A DNA stretch of 64,000 nucleotides from Chryseobacterium paludis (GTDB lineage Bacteria > Bacteroidota > Bacteroidia > Flavobacteriales > Weeksellaceae), in the NCBI RefSeq assembly GCF_025403485.1, contig NZ_CP099966.1, positions 2,604,001-2,668,000 of the forward strand, written 5' to 3'. The first letter of the stretch is position 1. Every line of letters begins with the position of its first letter. The notes under the pieces are model-generated. The model saw only the letters and a list, made by a program, of their open reading frames with translations. It did no database searches and was not told the origin of the DNA. Positions 7,546-16,373 of this stretch are shown here, in pieces. The position numbers and the translations under genes were made by a program.

Positions 7546-7941
7546 TTACTTTTCTTGACAAAGTTCTACCAATACTCCATTGGTGGATTTGGGATGAAGG
7601 AATACAACTAATTTGTTATCAGCACCTTCTTTCGGCTCTTCGGAGATAAATTGGAAGCCTTCTTTTTTTAACCTTTTTACTTCCTCAAGGATATTTTCAA
7701 CGCCAAAAGCCAGATGATGGATACCTTCCCCTTTTTTATCAATGAATTTTGAGATCGGACTTTCAGGATTACTGGCTTCAAGAAGCTCAATTTTGCTTTC
7801 TCCGGTTCCATAAAAAGAAGTAACCACGCCTTCCCTTTCTACGCTTTCCTTTTTATAAGAAGGTTTTCCTAAAAGTTTTTCAAAAAGGTCATCTGAAATA
7901 CCGAGAGATTTTACGGCAATGCCGATATGTTCTAACTTCAT
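7546..7941 (-). CDS. mce: Methylmalonyl-CoA epimerase
   Basis: The enzyme interconverts (R)- and (S)-methylmalonyl-CoA in propionyl-CoA/succinyl-CoA exchange. The 131-residue protein starts at the ATG at 7941 (MKLEHIGIAV), which places the first vicinal-oxygen-chelate strand and metal-binding His at the N-terminus as in the family; a longer frame from 7983 adds only an unrelated extension. Motifs include GIHHLAFGV for the second metal site and IELLEAS before it. Length fits the family. The gene is divergent from rbfA with about 90 bp between the starts. Confidence 0.92.
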   Translation of the reverse strand: MKLEHIGIAVKSLGISDDLFEKLLGKPSYKKESVEREGVVTSFYGTGESKIELLEASNPESPISKFIDKKGEGIHHLAFGVENILEEVKRLKKEGFQFISEEPKEGADNKLVVFLHPKSTNGVLVELCQEK

Positions 7942-8016
7942 AAGTAAAATACTATAATTAAATCGTAAATTTGATATACCCATTAAATTTCAAATGAGCA
8001 ATTCAAACAAAAGTAG

Positions 8017-8024
8017 TAAATTTG
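8017..8024 (+). promoter_or_regulatory. Promoter -7 box of rbfA
   Basis: TAAATTTG matches the Bacteroidota -7 consensus TAnnTTTG and lies 8 bp before the rbfA start codon. No convincing TTG -33 box is seen at the usual distance. Confidence 0.45.
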
Positions 8025-8032
8025 CATAAATT

Positions 8033-8392
8033 ATGGAAAGTAACAGACAAAGAAAAGTAGCACAGATTATACAGGAAGATTTCGCAGAATTGTTCCGCAA
8101 ACAGGCTGCAGATAGCAAACAGAACTTTTTAGTTTCTGTTTCTGATGTTAAAGTAACTGCGGATTTAGGAATCGCAAAAATTTATTTAAGCATCTTTCCT
8201 CAGGAATACCGTCCTAATATTATGAAGGAGATCGAGGAAAACAAAACCCAATACAGAAATTTCATTGGCCAGAAAATGGCTAAGCAGGTTCGCATTATCC
8301 CACAGCTTAATTTTTACCTTGACACATCTCTTGATGATGTTGAAAAACTGGAAAAAGAGTTAAGAGGTGAAGGTGACAATCCTGTATTATAG
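8033..8392 (+). CDS. rbfA: 30S ribosome-binding factor RbfA
   Basis: RbfA binds the immature 30S subunit and helps 16S rRNA maturation, notably in the cold. The protein has 119 residues, the usual size. It has the N-terminal RQRKVAQIIQEDFAEL helix and the KH-like fold with SVSDVKVTADLGIAKIYLS, typical of the family. It ends 3 bp before the permease gene, so the two are probably one transcript. Confidence 0.95.
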   Translation: MESNRQRKVAQIIQEDFAELFRKQAADSKQNFLVSVSDVKVTADLGIAKIYLSIFPQEYRPNIMKEIEENKTQYRNFIGQKMAKQVRIIPQLNFYLDTSLDDVEKLEKELRGEGDNPVL

Positions 8393-8395
8393 ATT

Positions 8396-9601
8396 TTGAA
8401 AAACATTGCATTTTATATCGCTTCCCGATACCTTTTATCAAAAAAAGGGAGCACTGCCGTTACCTTTATTACATGGTTATCTGTAGGAGCTATGATGGTG
8501 GCTGTGACTGCAATGTTTGTCATTATTTCTGTTTTCTCAGGGCTGGAAGATCTTAATAAAGATCTTATCTCTAATCTTCATGCCGATCTTACAATAAAAA
8601 GTTCTTCAGGAAAAACATTAAAGAATTTAAATAAAATTGAAGGGGTTCTTAAAAACAATAAAGAAATTCTCAGTTTTTCAAGAGTTATTGAAGAGAAAGT
8701 ATATATCAATTACAATGGCAAAGGCGATATTGCCTATCTGAGAGGTGTTGATTCTGCCTATACCATCGTAAATCCAATTAATAAAGATGTTTTTTACGGA
8801 AGCTATCCAAGTTTCGACTACTCAAACGAGGTCTTAATGGAAAATTCCTTAGATAACAGATTATCGATTCCGGTTGCTTCTTCAAAAGATTATGCCACTA
8901 TCTTTATGCCTAAACCCGGCTTGGGGATCATTAATAAAGAAGAAGATATTTATAATAAAAGAGATATTCTTGTCACCGGTATTTTTCCTGGAAAAGATCA
9001 GTTAGACAGTTATATCATCTCTCCTATTGAACTTACAGAACAGCTACTGAGTCTTCCAAAAAACTCTGCCTACCAAATTGTAGTCAAATTAAAGAATTCA
9101 GAAAATGCTGATCAGATCAAAGCTAAACTTCTTACCACGATTGGCAAAACCATTGACATCAAAACCAAAGAAGAAGAAAATGCTGCTTTCTGGAAAATGA
9201 TCAACACAGAAAAGCTTTTCATCTATTTGATTTTTGCGTTGGTCATATTTATTACCACCTTTAATCTTGCTGGTGCAATTATTATCCTGCAGCTTGACAA
9301 AAAAGAACAGGCAAGATCATTGATCTCTTTAGGATTTCCATTAAGCCATTTAAGAAGAATCTACTTCTATACAGGGCTTCTTATTGTGGTTTCAGGAATT
9401 ATTTCAGGACTTATTATGGGAACCGTATTGTGTTATTTCCAATTGTTCACCGAATTCTTTAAAGCCAACGAAACCCTTCCATTCCCGGTAAAAATCGTAG
9501 GTAAAAATTATCTCATCGTAGCCGTTACAGCATCCCTTTTCGGGTTCCTAATTTCATGGGTATTTTCAAAAATAAGCAAGGAGTATATTACTAAAAATTA
9601 A
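8396..9601 (+). CDS. FtsX-like ABC transporter permease (LolC/LolE type)
   Basis: The 401-residue inner membrane protein has a MacB/FtsX topology: one helix at about residues 20-47, a large periplasmic domain (about 48-270), and three C-terminal helices at about 273-297, 320-347 and 370-393. The N-terminal ASRYLLSKKGSTAVTFITWLS segment is typical of lipoprotein-releasing LolC/E-type permeases. The partner ATPase is not adjacent. The start is a TTG at 8396, just after the rbfA stop codon; no ATG is close enough to preserve the first helix. Lipoprotein release is the likely role by family. Confidence 0.82.
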   Translation: MKNIAFYIASRYLLSKKGSTAVTFITWLSVGAMMVAVTAMFVIISVFSGLEDLNKDLISNLHADLTIKSSSGKTLKNLNKIEGVLKNNKEILSFSRVIEEKVYINYNGKGDIAYLRGVDSAYTIVNPINKDVFYGSYPSFDYSNEVLMENSLDNRLSIPVASSKDYATIFMPKPGLGIINKEEDIYNKRDILVTGIFPGKDQLDSYIISPIELTEQLLSLPKNSAYQIVVKLKNSENADQIKAKLLTTIGKTIDIKTKEEENAAFWKMINTEKLFIYLIFALVIFITTFNLAGAIIILQLDKKEQARSLISLGFPLSHLRRIYFYTGLLIVVSGIISGLIMGTVLCYFQLFTEFFKANETLPFPVKIVGKNYLIVAVTASLFGFLISWVFSKISKEYITKN

Positions 9602-9624
9602 TACACATAGGATTCATTTTTCTG

Positions 9625-9632
9625 TACCTTTG
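9625..9632 (+). promoter_or_regulatory. Promoter -7 box of the secreted nuclease gene
   Basis: TACCTTTG fits TAnnTTTG. It overlaps a possible TTG start at 9630, which argues that translation starts at the ATG at 9651 instead. Confidence 0.5.
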
Positions 9633-9650
9633 GCGTCCAATTTTTATACA

Positions 9651-11435
9651 ATGAAACGAATTTTATTCTCTTTTTTATTGGTATTTGCATGTATTAATGC
9701 ATTTGCTCAAATACCAGCAGGATACTATGATGGCACTGCCGGACTGACCGGAGCCACTCTAAAATCAAAATTGAAAGAAATTATCACCAATGGACATGAA
9801 GATCATGGATATGGCGGATTATGGACAGGTTATCAAACCACAGACCGTGATCAATTTTATGAAGGTGACGGAACTATTTTAGACATCTATTCCGAAAACC
9901 CAACTGGTGCAGATCATTACAATTTTACGTATGGAACCAATCAATGTGGAACATATACTAATGAAGGAGATTGCTACAACAGAGAACACATTGTGCCTCA
10001 AAGTCTTTTCAATGAAGCTTTTCCAATGAAATCTGATATCAACTTCATTCGCGCTACCGATGGTAAAGTAAATGGAATGAGATCCAATTATCCTTTTGGA
10101 ACAGTAGGAACAACATCTTACACTTCTTTAAATGGCTCTAAGCTAGGAACTTCTGTTTCTCAGGGATACTCAGGAATCGTTTTCGAACCTATTGATGCTT
10201 TTAAGGGAGATGTTGCCAGAATGATTCTTTATTTTGTAACAAGATATGAAACTCAGCTATCTGGTTTTAGCAGCGGAAATATGCTTGGTGGTTCTGCTTT
10301 CCCTGGGCTTCAGGCTTGGGAACTGAATCAATTATTAACCTGGAATATCCAGGATCCTGTGTCTCCAACAGAAGTTTCAAGAAACAATGCAGCTTATGTT
10401 TATCAGAAAAACAGAAATCCATATATTGATCACCCTGAATATGTTGCCTTAATCTGGGGAGCTCCAGTAGTGGATAACCAAGCTCCAACAGCAGCTACAA
10501 ACCTTGTCGCCAGCAATCCGACATCCAATTCAGTTTCTTTAAGCTGGACTGCTGCTACTGATAATATGGGAGTGACAGGATATGACATCTATGCTAACAA
10601 CACTTTAAAAACAACTGTTTCTGGAACTACAACTGTTGTTTCAGGATTATTATCTTCTACAGCCTATAGCTTCTATGTGATCGCAAGAGATGCTGGAGGT
10701 AATTCTTCGCCACAAAGTAATGTTGCTACAGAAACTACATTACCTGGGCAAACCGGTGGCACAAGCTGTGGAACAGAAACATTTGATACAATTCCAACAG
10801 CTACTCCCAGCTCATACGTTAATAGAACATGGACTAATAATGGTATTACATGGGATGCAACATTCGCAAGAACAGATGAAACCATTAATGGAAAATCAAT
10901 TACGATCCGTAATGGAACACTAACGAGTTCTACAATTTCAGGAGGGGTTCAAAGTTTAACATTAACCACACAATTGAAATATAGTGGAACAGCAGGAACA
11001 GTGAGTGTTGAAGTTAACGGAAATATTGTAGGTACAATACCATACAGTGCAACAGCTACAACAACCACCATTAACAATATTAACGTTACCGGAAATGCAG
11101 TGATTAAAATTATCACTACATCATCCAGCAGTAATAGGATTGCAATGGATGATCTTAGCTGGACATGTACTTCAACTTTAGGAACGACAGACGCTACGAA
11201 AAGCCAATCTTCTTTTGTTGTTTACCCTAACCCGGTTAAGAACAGTGAACTTTATGTAAAGGGTGATCACCTGAGCAAAATTTCTAAAGCAGAGATCTAT
11301 GACCTGTCAGGAAAATTAATAGAAGTGATTGTAAATCCATTCAAAAACTCTAATAAAATCCAATTAAAAGGTTTGGCTAAAGGAAATTACATCCTTAAAA
11401 CAGATCATACTTCTACAAAATTCATTGTAGAATAA
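9651..11435 (+). CDS. Secreted endonuclease I with fibronectin III domain and T9SS sorting tail
   Basis: This 594-residue protein starts at the ATG at 9651 with a signal peptide (MKRILFSFLLVFACINAFAQ). The EndA/Vvn-type nuclease domain covers about residues 25-270, with the beta-beta-alpha-metal motif NREHIVPQS (Arg111-Glu112-His113) and the conserved NFIRATDGKVNGMRSNYPFG block. A fibronectin type III domain follows (about 272-358), then a Ser/Thr-rich region of about 150 residues that looks like a carbohydrate-binding or jelly-roll module. The C-terminal YPNPVKNSELYVKG...KGNYILK block is a Por/type IX sorting domain. It likely degrades extracellular DNA or RNA for nutrient supply. Confidence 0.9.
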   Translation: MKRILFSFLLVFACINAFAQIPAGYYDGTAGLTGATLKSKLKEIITNGHEDHGYGGLWTGYQTTDRDQFYEGDGTILDIYSENPTGADHYNFTYGTNQCGTYTNEGDCYNREHIVPQSLFNEAFPMKSDINFIRATDGKVNGMRSNYPFGTVGTTSYTSLNGSKLGTSVSQGYSGIVFEPIDAFKGDVARMILYFVTRYETQLSGFSSGNMLGGSAFPGLQAWELNQLLTWNIQDPVSPTEVSRNNAAYVYQKNRNPYIDHPEYVALIWGAPVVDNQAPTAATNLVASNPTSNSVSLSWTAATDNMGVTGYDIYANNTLKTTVSGTTTVVSGLLSSTAYSFYVIARDAGGNSSPQSNVATETTLPGQTGGTSCGTETFDTIPTATPSSYVNRTWTNNGITWDATFARTDETINGKSITIRNGTLTSSTISGGVQSLTLTTQLKYSGTAGTVSVEVNGNIVGTIPYSATATTTTINNINVTGNAVIKIITTSSSSNRIAMDDLSWTCTSTLGTTDATKSQSSFVVYPNPVKNSELYVKGDHLSKISKAEIYDLSGKLIEVIVNPFKNSNKIQLKGLAKGNYILKTDHTSTKFIVE

Positions 11436-11457
11436 TCATAAAAATATTTTAATCATT

Positions 11458-11488
11458 AAAGACCGATTTATTCGGTCTTTTTTTTATT
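11458..11488 (+). terminator. Terminator after the nuclease gene
   Basis: AAAGACCGA (11458-11466) pairs with TCGGTCTTT (11472-11480) across a 5-nt loop, followed by a T-tract. Confidence 0.85.
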
Positions 11489-11496
11489 TTTGATAG

Positions 11497-12234
11497 ATGG
11501 ATTCCAATAAAAAATTAGGCTTGATAGGAAGAAATATTTCTTATTCTTTTTCTAAAAAATACTTCGAAAATAAATTCCAAAAACTGATGCTCAAAGGGTT
11601 TTCTTATGATATTTTTGATCTTAAGGAAATCGATGAAGTAGAAGGTTTATTCTCAACACCCGGGCTCTTAGGTTTTAATGTAACAATTCCCTATAAAGAA
11701 AAGATCATTGACTATCTGGATGAGTTAAGTGAAGAAGCAGAAAAAATTGGGGCTGTGAACTGTGTATTAATTCAAAATGGAAAGAAAAAAGGTTATAATA
11801 CAGATGCCGTTGGATTTGAAAAAACATTACTTCTTCATAAAAAGCCACATCACAACTCAGCATTAATTCTTGGAAACGGAGGTGCTGCAAAAGCAGTAAA
11901 ATATGCATTAGATAAAAATGGGATTTCCTCAGAAATTGTTTCAAGGAATTCTATATTAAATTTTGATAATCTTAGCGCAGAGACCGTTCAGAATCACAAG
12001 CTGATTATTCAGACTACTCCGGTGGGAACCTTTCCTAATACCAAAGATTGTTTAAAATTTCCTTTTGAAGGATTGTCTAAAGAACACCTAATCATCGATT
12101 TAATATATAATCCCAATTACACCCAGTTCATTATTAACGCTTCGGAAAAAGGAGCAAAAACAGTGAACGGATATTACATGCTTGAGCAGCAAGCAGAAAA
12201 AGCTTGGGAAATTTGGAATTTTCAAAAAAAATAA
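11497..12234 (+). CDS. aroE: Shikimate dehydrogenase
   Basis: AroE reduces 3-dehydroshikimate to shikimate with NADPH in aromatic amino acid synthesis. The protein has 245 residues, at the short end for the family. The substrate domain has the SYSFSKKYF binding element and the catalytic Lys67 in VTIPYKE, and Asp103 in GYNTDAVGF. The Rossmann segment ILGNGGAAKAVKYAL binds NADP, and GYYMLEQQAEKAWEIW is the usual C-terminal signature. The ATG lies only 4 bp after a TATTTTTG box (11485-11492), so the transcript may have almost no leader. Confidence 0.95.
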   Translation: MDSNKKLGLIGRNISYSFSKKYFENKFQKLMLKGFSYDIFDLKEIDEVEGLFSTPGLLGFNVTIPYKEKIIDYLDELSEEAEKIGAVNCVLIQNGKKKGYNTDAVGFEKTLLLHKKPHHNSALILGNGGAAKAVKYALDKNGISSEIVSRNSILNFDNLSAETVQNHKLIIQTTPVGTFPNTKDCLKFPFEGLSKEHLIIDLIYNPNYTQFIINASEKGAKTVNGYYMLEQQAEKAWEIWNFQKK

Positions 12235-12309
12235 CATAAATTAGTGCATTAATTGGCTTTTTAGCTACATACAACAGATATTAAACGCCACTCACATAAA
12301 AGATTTGCT

Positions 12310-14112
12310 ATGACAACAGAAGATAATTTTTCTGAAAACGAAGAAAATAAGAATTCTACAGAAGTATCACAAGAAGAGACCTCAGAAAACACTGTGCCTC
12401 AGGAGGAAATTCAGCACGATGATGCTGAACATCTGGAAGAGCATGCTGATGCTGATATTTCTTTAGCCGATGCATTGAAAGAAATGGAAAAAATCATCAA
12501 CTCAGCTAACGCTGGTGAAGATGTTAAAAAATTCAATCAATTAAAAGAAAAAGCAAGTCATTACATCCATGATGAAGTGGAAGACAAAAAGCATGAATAT
12601 GTAGAAGCAGGGAATGCTTCAGAGAATTTCAGCTACGAGCATCCTTCACAATCAAAACTTTCTGCTTTAGTAAGTATTTTCAGAGAAAAACATGACAACT
12701 TCCAGAAAGGTCAGGAAGAAGAGCAGAAGAAAAACCTTGATCACCGTCAGGGTATTATCGAAAGACTTAAAAATCTTTATACCAATTCAGAGCCCAATAC
12801 CAACTTGTTTAAATCTATCCGCGAAATCAAAGAAGATTGGTCAAACGCCGGGCAGGTGGCAAAATCTGAATTTAAAATTCTCAACAATAATTACTTCCAC
12901 CATTTGAATCAGTTTTATCAAATGCTGGATTTAAATAAAGAATTCCTGGAGCAGGAATATGGTCATAATCTTGAAAAAAGACAACATATCATTGCCCGTG
13001 CTAAGGAACTTGAAAATGAACCTGTCATCCAAAAAGCATTAAATGAACTACAGTATCTTCATAAACTTTGGAAAGAAGAGGCAGAACCTGTAGCTGAAGA
13101 ATTCCGTGAAAAAACATGGGAAGAATTTAAAGAGATTTCAAACAAAATTCACGAAAGAAAATCTGAACTTTCGGCAGCGATAGAATCTGAACAAAATGAC
13201 AACCTTGAAAAGAAAAACAAGGTTATTGCTGAGATTAAAAAATTATCTGAGCCTGCTGAAACGCCAAATCATAACTACTGGCAAAATGCAATAAAAAGAG
13301 TTGAAGATCTTCGTTCTGAATTTTTAAAGATAGGAAGCGTTCCAAGAAAGCTATCCAACCAAAACTGGAATGAGTTCAAGACTATTTTAAGAAGCTTCAA
13401 TACAACAAAGAACAATTATTATAAATCATTAAAAGGCTCCCAGCAAACGAATCTTGATGAAAAATTAAAATTGATCAAGACCGCTCAGGACAATATGAAT
13501 AATGAAGAATGGGATATCTCTGTTCCATTGTTTAAAAAGCTTCAGGAAGACTGGAAAAAAATTGGTCACGTTCCTAAAAGCATGACCAATAAAATTTGGG
13601 ATGAATTCCGTGATGCTTGTAATACTTTCTTCAATAATTACAGAGAGAAGAGTAATGCTTCTACTGATAACTGGAAGGAAAACCACAAACAGAAAAAAGA
13701 ACTTCTTGAGGAATTGAAAACCATTTCTAACGACGAAGGAAGTATCGAAAAGATCGAAGCTATAAAAACAGCGTGGAATAATATTGGAAAGGTACCTAGA
13801 GATAAGATCGGCATCAATTCTGAGTTCAATAAAACTTTAAGAGAAAAGTTAAAACTTAATAAGATCAATGAACTTGAGTTGAAAGAAGAAGGTCTTTCTG
13901 AAAATCAATTGACAGATAAGGCTAGAAAAATGAAGAGCCAGATCTCTGACCTGGAGTCTGAAATTGTAAAATTAGAAAACAATTTAGCATTCTTCAACAA
14001 GCCGTCAAGAGACAATCCTTTATTAGCAGATACTTTCAACACAATCGACGAAAAGAAAGCTCATCTGGAAACTTTAAAACAAAATCTTCACAATATTATT
14101 GTTGGAGACTAA
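12310..14112 (+). CDS. DUF349 repeat protein
   Basis: The 600-residue protein starts with an acidic, Glu-rich low-complexity stretch (about residues 1-60). At least five helical DUF349 repeats follow, each of about 70 residues with a W-x6-V/A-P-x4-K core, such as LQEDWKKIGHVPKSMTNKIWDEFRDAC. A coiled-coil tail at about 530-600 ends it. It is predicted cytosolic and all-alpha. The family is widespread in Bacteroidota and has no established function. The gene stands between aroE and ribD, with its own terminator. Confidence 0.88.
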   Translation: MTTEDNFSENEENKNSTEVSQEETSENTVPQEEIQHDDAEHLEEHADADISLADALKEMEKIINSANAGEDVKKFNQLKEKASHYIHDEVEDKKHEYVEAGNASENFSYEHPSQSKLSALVSIFREKHDNFQKGQEEEQKKNLDHRQGIIERLKNLYTNSEPNTNLFKSIREIKEDWSNAGQVAKSEFKILNNNYFHHLNQFYQMLDLNKEFLEQEYGHNLEKRQHIIARAKELENEPVIQKALNELQYLHKLWKEEAEPVAEEFREKTWEEFKEISNKIHERKSELSAAIESEQNDNLEKKNKVIAEIKKLSEPAETPNHNYWQNAIKRVEDLRSEFLKIGSVPRKLSNQNWNEFKTILRSFNTTKNNYYKSLKGSQQTNLDEKLKLIKTAQDNMNNEEWDISVPLFKKLQEDWKKIGHVPKSMTNKIWDEFRDACNTFFNNYREKSNASTDNWKENHKQKKELLEELKTISNDEGSIEKIEAIKTAWNNIGKVPRDKIGINSEFNKTLREKLKLNKINELELKEEGLSENQLTDKARKMKSQISDLESEIVKLENNLAFFNKPSRDNPLLADTFNTIDEKKAHLETLKQNLHNIIVGD

Positions 14113-14130
14113 TTGATAAAAAAAAACAAT

Positions 14131-14168
14131 AAAAAGGCGAAGCAAAGAAATTTGTCTTCGCTTTTTTT
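14131..14168 (+). terminator. Terminator after the DUF349 gene
   Basis: GCGAAG (14137-14142) pairs with CTTCGC (14156-14161), extended by flanking A and T runs, and is followed by a T-tract just before ribD. Confidence 0.8.
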
Positions 14169-14174
14169 AATACT

Positions 14175-15215
14175 ATGCAGGACGAATTATATATAAAAAG
14201 ATGCATTGAACTGGCTCAAAAGGCTTTGGGAAAAACGTATCCTAACCCATTGGTAGGAAGTGTTATTGTGCATAATGGTGAAATTATCGGAGAAGGCTAC
14301 CATCATAAAGCCGGAGAACCTCATGCTGAGATCAATGCCATCAATTCTGTAGTCAATAAAGATCTTATCCCTGAATCTACAATTTATGTTTCTCTTGAGC
14401 CCTGTGCACATTACGGAAGAACTCCTCCTTGTGCTTTAAAAATTAAAGAACTAGGATTCAAAAAAGTAGTTATTGGTGCGATGGACTCTCATGATAAGGT
14501 GAATGGAAAAGGAAAAAAAATCATTCAGGATGCAGGAATAGAAGTAATTTCAGGAGTTCTAGAGAAAGAATGTATCGAACTTAACAAGAGGTTTTTCACT
14601 TATCATGAAAAGAAAAGACCCTATATTATTTTAAAATGGGCCGAATCTGCTGATGGGTTTTTGGATAAAGATTTCAAACCCACTTCAATTTCAAATTCGC
14701 TAGTCAATCAATTTGTCCATCAGTTACGGGGAGAAGAGCACGCCATTCTCGTGGGAACTCAAACTGCATTAAATGATAATCCTGGTTTAACTGTAAGAAA
14801 TGTTGAAGGAATAAATCCTGTAAGAATCTTAATCGACTTTGATTTAAAAGTTCCCGGTGACTTTAAGATCTTCAACAATGAAGCGAAGACTTTTGTTTTT
14901 AATTCTATTAGAGAAGGATCTGAGAACAATATCCATTGGATCAAAATTGGAAAGGAGAATTTTCTTTCAGATCTAATGAATGCTTTGTATAAAGAGCAAA
15001 TCCAGTCAGTTATTATTGAAGGCGGCCGGTTTACTTTACAGCAATTCATTGATTCCGATCTTTGGGATGAAGCAATGGTTATTAAGAATGATAATTTAAA
15101 TCTTGAAAATGGAACAAAGGCTCCTGAATTAAATCCAAAACCTATTAAAATACAAACAGTAAGAGATAACACTTTGTCTTTTTATTTGTCTAATATTCAT
15201 TATTTCTTTTTATAA
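14175..15215 (+). CDS. ribD: Bifunctional riboflavin biosynthesis deaminase/reductase RibD
   Basis: RibD carries out the deaminase and reductase steps after GTP cyclohydrolase II in riboflavin synthesis. The protein has 346 residues. The N-terminal deaminase domain has the zinc site His50-Ala-Glu52 (PHAEINAI) and Pro76-Cys77...Cys86 (PCAHYGRTPPC). The reductase domain starts at about residue 147 with RPYIILKWAESADGF and has EGGRFTLQQF. No FMN riboswitch is visible upstream; a terminator of the previous gene lies there instead. Confidence 0.96.
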   Translation: MQDELYIKRCIELAQKALGKTYPNPLVGSVIVHNGEIIGEGYHHKAGEPHAEINAINSVVNKDLIPESTIYVSLEPCAHYGRTPPCALKIKELGFKKVVIGAMDSHDKVNGKGKKIIQDAGIEVISGVLEKECIELNKRFFTYHEKKRPYIILKWAESADGFLDKDFKPTSISNSLVNQFVHQLRGEEHAILVGTQTALNDNPGLTVRNVEGINPVRILIDFDLKVPGDFKIFNNEAKTFVFNSIREGSENNIHWIKIGKENFLSDLMNALYKEQIQSVIIEGGRFTLQQFIDSDLWDEAMVIKNDNLNLENGTKAPELNPKPIKIQTVRDNTLSFYLSNIHYFFL

Positions 15216-15273
15216 TAATCACAGTTATTTGAAATAATATGATTAATTTGGTTCAAACTAAACTATACATATT

Positions 15274-15447
15274 ATGAAAAATTTGAAAAAAATGTCCAGG
15301 GTCAATTTAAAAACCATAACCGGTGGAGTTTTTGTAACATGCACTTTACCTAACGGGGATCTTACAAGCTGCAGAGACAACTGTCCGACAGATTTCTGTG
15401 GGCCAACAAGTTATAAATGCCTTCTCCCTTTGGACTATTGTGGATAA
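15274..15447 (+). CDS. Bacteriocin-like double-glycine peptide 1
   Basis: This 57-residue peptide starts MKNLKKMSRVNLKTITGG, a leader of the Chryseobacterium bacteriocin-like type with Gly-Gly at residues 17-18. The 39-residue core VFVTCTLPNGDL... holds five cysteines. By analogy with double-glycine leaders, cleavage after GG by a C39-peptidase transporter is expected; no such transporter is in the window. The peptide is followed 53 bp later by a second one with a closely related leader and upstream sequence. Function is not known. Confidence 0.75.
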   Translation: MKNLKKMSRVNLKTITGGVFVTCTLPNGDLTSCRDNCPTDFCGPTSYKCLLPLDYCG

Positions 15448-15500
15448 TAATCCAACTTATATCGAATAATTCATTAGTTTCAACTAAACATTTTATTATT

Positions 15501-15677
15501 ATGAAAAATCTAAAAAAAATCACAAGACAGAATTTAAGAAAAGTATCCGGAGGAATGAGACCGCCGTTATGTTGTACTACTTATCCGCCATCTTTACAAA
15601 TGCAATGTTGTAATAATTCTCAGGATATGAGCTGCCCGCCAGCTTGGGTTGAAGGAAGTTTTCCTGAGGCGTGCTAA
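15501..15677 (+). CDS. Bacteriocin-like double-glycine peptide 2
   Basis: This 58-residue peptide starts at the ATG at 15501 with leader MKNLKKITRQNLRKVSGG. An upstream in-frame start at 15417 would add 28 residues read from the end of the first peptide gene and destroy the leader position, so it is rejected. The core MRPPLCCTTYPPSLQ... is rich in Cys and Pro (six Cys, two CC pairs). The upstream regions of both peptides share TTCAA(A)CTAAAC and the ATT(A)TTATG start context, which suggests tandem duplication followed by core divergence. Confidence 0.78.
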   Translation: MKNLKKITRQNLRKVSGGMRPPLCCTTYPPSLQMQCCNNSQDMSCPPAWVEGSFPEAC

Positions 15678-15703
15678 CAACATTAAAAATGATATTTGAT
15701 TAT

Positions 15704-15728
15704 AAGAGCGGAAACGCTCTTTTTTTTA
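15704..15728 (+). terminator. Terminator after the bacteriocin-like peptides
   Basis: AAGAGCG pairs with CGCTCTT (15704-15721) around a GAAA tetraloop, followed by a run of T. Confidence 0.9.
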
Positions 15729-15738
15729 TGTAAAATCT

Positions 15739-15746
15739 TAATTTTG
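15739..15746 (+). promoter_or_regulatory. Promoter -7 box of the IMPACT-family gene
   Basis: TAATTTTG fits TAnnTTTG, 24 bp before the start codon at 15771. Confidence 0.45.
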
Positions 15747-15770
15747 TAAATCCTAAACGATACCAGGTAA

Positions 15771-16373
15771 ATGCACGAATACAAAACGATAGAAAAACCC
15801 ATCGAAAATATTTTAATAAAAGAAAAAGGAAGCAAATTCATTGGATTTGCTTATCCCGTACATAATGACAATGAACTTAAGGATGCTTTAGAAAAAGTAA
15901 GAACAGAACACCCGAAAGCAACTCATCACTGCTATGCTTTCAGAATGGGTTTAAATGGTGAAAATTATCGTGCTAATGATGATGGTGAGCCATCCGGAAG
16001 TGCAGGGCTACCAATTTACAATCAGTTACTAGCTCATGAAATTACCAATGTATTGGTGATTGTGGTTCGCTATTATGGTGGAACAAAATTAGGTGTTTCA
16101 GGATTGGTAAAAGCTTATAAGGAATCTGCAAAATTCACTTTAGAAGAAACTAACATTATTACCAGAGAACTAGAAACAGAAATTGAAATTCACTTTAATT
16201 TTAATCAGCAGAATACGATTTTTACCTTACTATCGAAGTTTGATGCTAAAGTTTTAAATTTTGATGCTAACGAAAATTGTATTCTTACCGCTTCTTTAAA
16301 AACAGCTCAAAAAGAAAACATCTCAGATAAATTATCTGAGATGCAGTATATTTCTTTTGAATTCAAAGATTAA
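15771..16373 (+). CDS. IMPACT/YigZ family protein
   Basis: The 200-residue protein has the UPF0029 N-terminal domain with the motif RxNDDGEPSGSAGLPIYNQL followed by VIVVRYYGGTKLGVSGLVKAY, both diagnostic for YigZ/IMPACT proteins. A smaller C-terminal domain (about 130-200) has the ferredoxin-like fold expected. The precise cellular role in bacteria is unsettled; a role in translation or peptide handling has been proposed for the family. Its last 4 bases overlap the end of the convergent YugP-type gene. Confidence 0.9.
   Translation: MHEYKTIEKPIENILIKEKGSKFIGFAYPVHNDNELKDALEKVRTEHPKATHHCYAFRMGLNGENYRANDDGEPSGSAGLPIYNQLLAHEITNVLVIVVRYYGGTKLGVSGLVKAYKESAKFTLEETNIITRELETEIEIHFNFNQQNTIFTLLSKFDAKVLNFDANENCILTASLKTAQKENISDKLSEMQYISFEFKD

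Noticed and set aside
10690..10923. 77-residue plus-strand frame within the nuclease gene
   Set aside because: Out-of-frame shadow in the Ser/Thr-rich part of the T9SS-sorted nuclease; no independent start signal.
14113..14174. FMN riboswitch upstream of ribD
   Set aside because: The stretch is only 62 bp and consists of a simple terminator hairpin; no RFN element fits.
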